A stretch of 5,113 bases of DNA, taken from the NCBI GenBank assembly GCA_903872005.1, contig CAIQJD010000771.1, forward strand, positions 1 through 5,113. The letters are read 5' to 3'. Below the pieces are notes generated by a model that worked only from the letters and a program-made list of their open reading frames with translations, searched no databases and was not told where the DNA came from. Shown piece by piece: positions 5,065 to 5,113 of this stretch. Each line of letters begins with the position of its first letter. Position 1 is the stretch's first letter. The translations under genes and the position numbers were made by a program. This DNA comes from an uncultured bacterium. GTDB taxonomy: Bacteria; Chloroflexota; Anaerolineae; JACIWP01.

Positions 5065-5113
5065 AGGCAAGCCTGCGTAGTCCAAAAAGCGTTTGGACTG
5101 CGTAGGCTTGCCT
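5061..5113. repeat. REP-like composite palindrome, copies 2 and 3 (cut by window end)
   Basis: Arms at 5065-5086 and 5092-5113 pair over 22 bases around a 5-base loop (AAGCG), with two G-T pairs (5075 with 5103, 5078 with 5100). Each arm is itself a copy of the unit found after the radical SAM gene. The left one is inverted and contains its own small palindrome (CGCAGGC, AA, GCCTGCG at 5062-5077). The right one matches 3768-3787 exactly over 20 bases and runs off the window. This is a head-to-head pair of repeat units, as in REP doublets. I see no gene attached to it. Confidence 0.7.

Noticed and set aside
3768..5113. CRISPR-like array
   Set aside because: The repeats are palindromes at irregular distances, with a gene between copies and no regular spacers.

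Overview
The window is about 5.1 kb of GC-rich bacterial chromosome, dense in GCCGGC-type words. It holds four complete protein genes and the first 12 codons of a fifth. The base composition, the gene types and above all the structured repeats between genes suggest a Chloroflexota bacterium (Anaerolineae or Ardenticatenia-like). That assignment is an inference from style, since no marker gene is present.

Left part, minus strand (2351 down to 1): a well-formed promoter (TTGACA, 17-base spacer, TAAGCT) drives a MoxR-family AAA+ ATPase. A DUF58 protein follows 3 bases after it. A third gene then begins in an ATGA overlap with the DUF58 stop and leaves the window. MoxR plus DUF58 is a widespread bacterial operon core. 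The ATPase is thought to act as a chaperone-like partner of a membrane-anchored DUF58/vWA-like protein, and a transglutaminase-like membrane protein is often next. The 12 visible codons cannot confirm that here.

Divergent spacer (2287-2597): besides the MoxR promoter it carries a 75-bp inverted repeat built from 10-bp units containing CGCGGA/TCCGCG. It also has a weak -10 candidate for the rightward gene, and a 16-bp perfect GC palindrome directly against that gene's ribosome binding site.

Middle, plus strand (2598-3758): a stand-alone radical SAM enzyme with an N-terminal CX3CX2C cluster motif and a C-terminal SPASM/twitch-like cysteine set. Its substrate is unknown, and no precursor peptide or partner gene is visible.

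Convergent spacer (3759-4102): 344 bases with no convincing gene but three strong palindromes. One is a 20-bp unit that recurs at the right end of the window, one has a 17-bp stem, and one has a perfect 23-bp stem ending one base from the DegV stop codon.

Right part, minus strand (4957-4103): a DegV-family fatty-acid-binding protein with a strong Shine-Dalgarno. Upstream of it (5038-5113) lie two more large palindromes. The last is cut by the window edge and shares a 20-base exact word with the spacer after the radical SAM gene.

The protein genes belong to known families. The part least explained by them is the set of intergenic palindromes, which look like a dispersed REP-like family that forms RNA hairpins. 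I saw no CRISPR array, tRNA, rRNA, transposase or obvious new multi-gene system.
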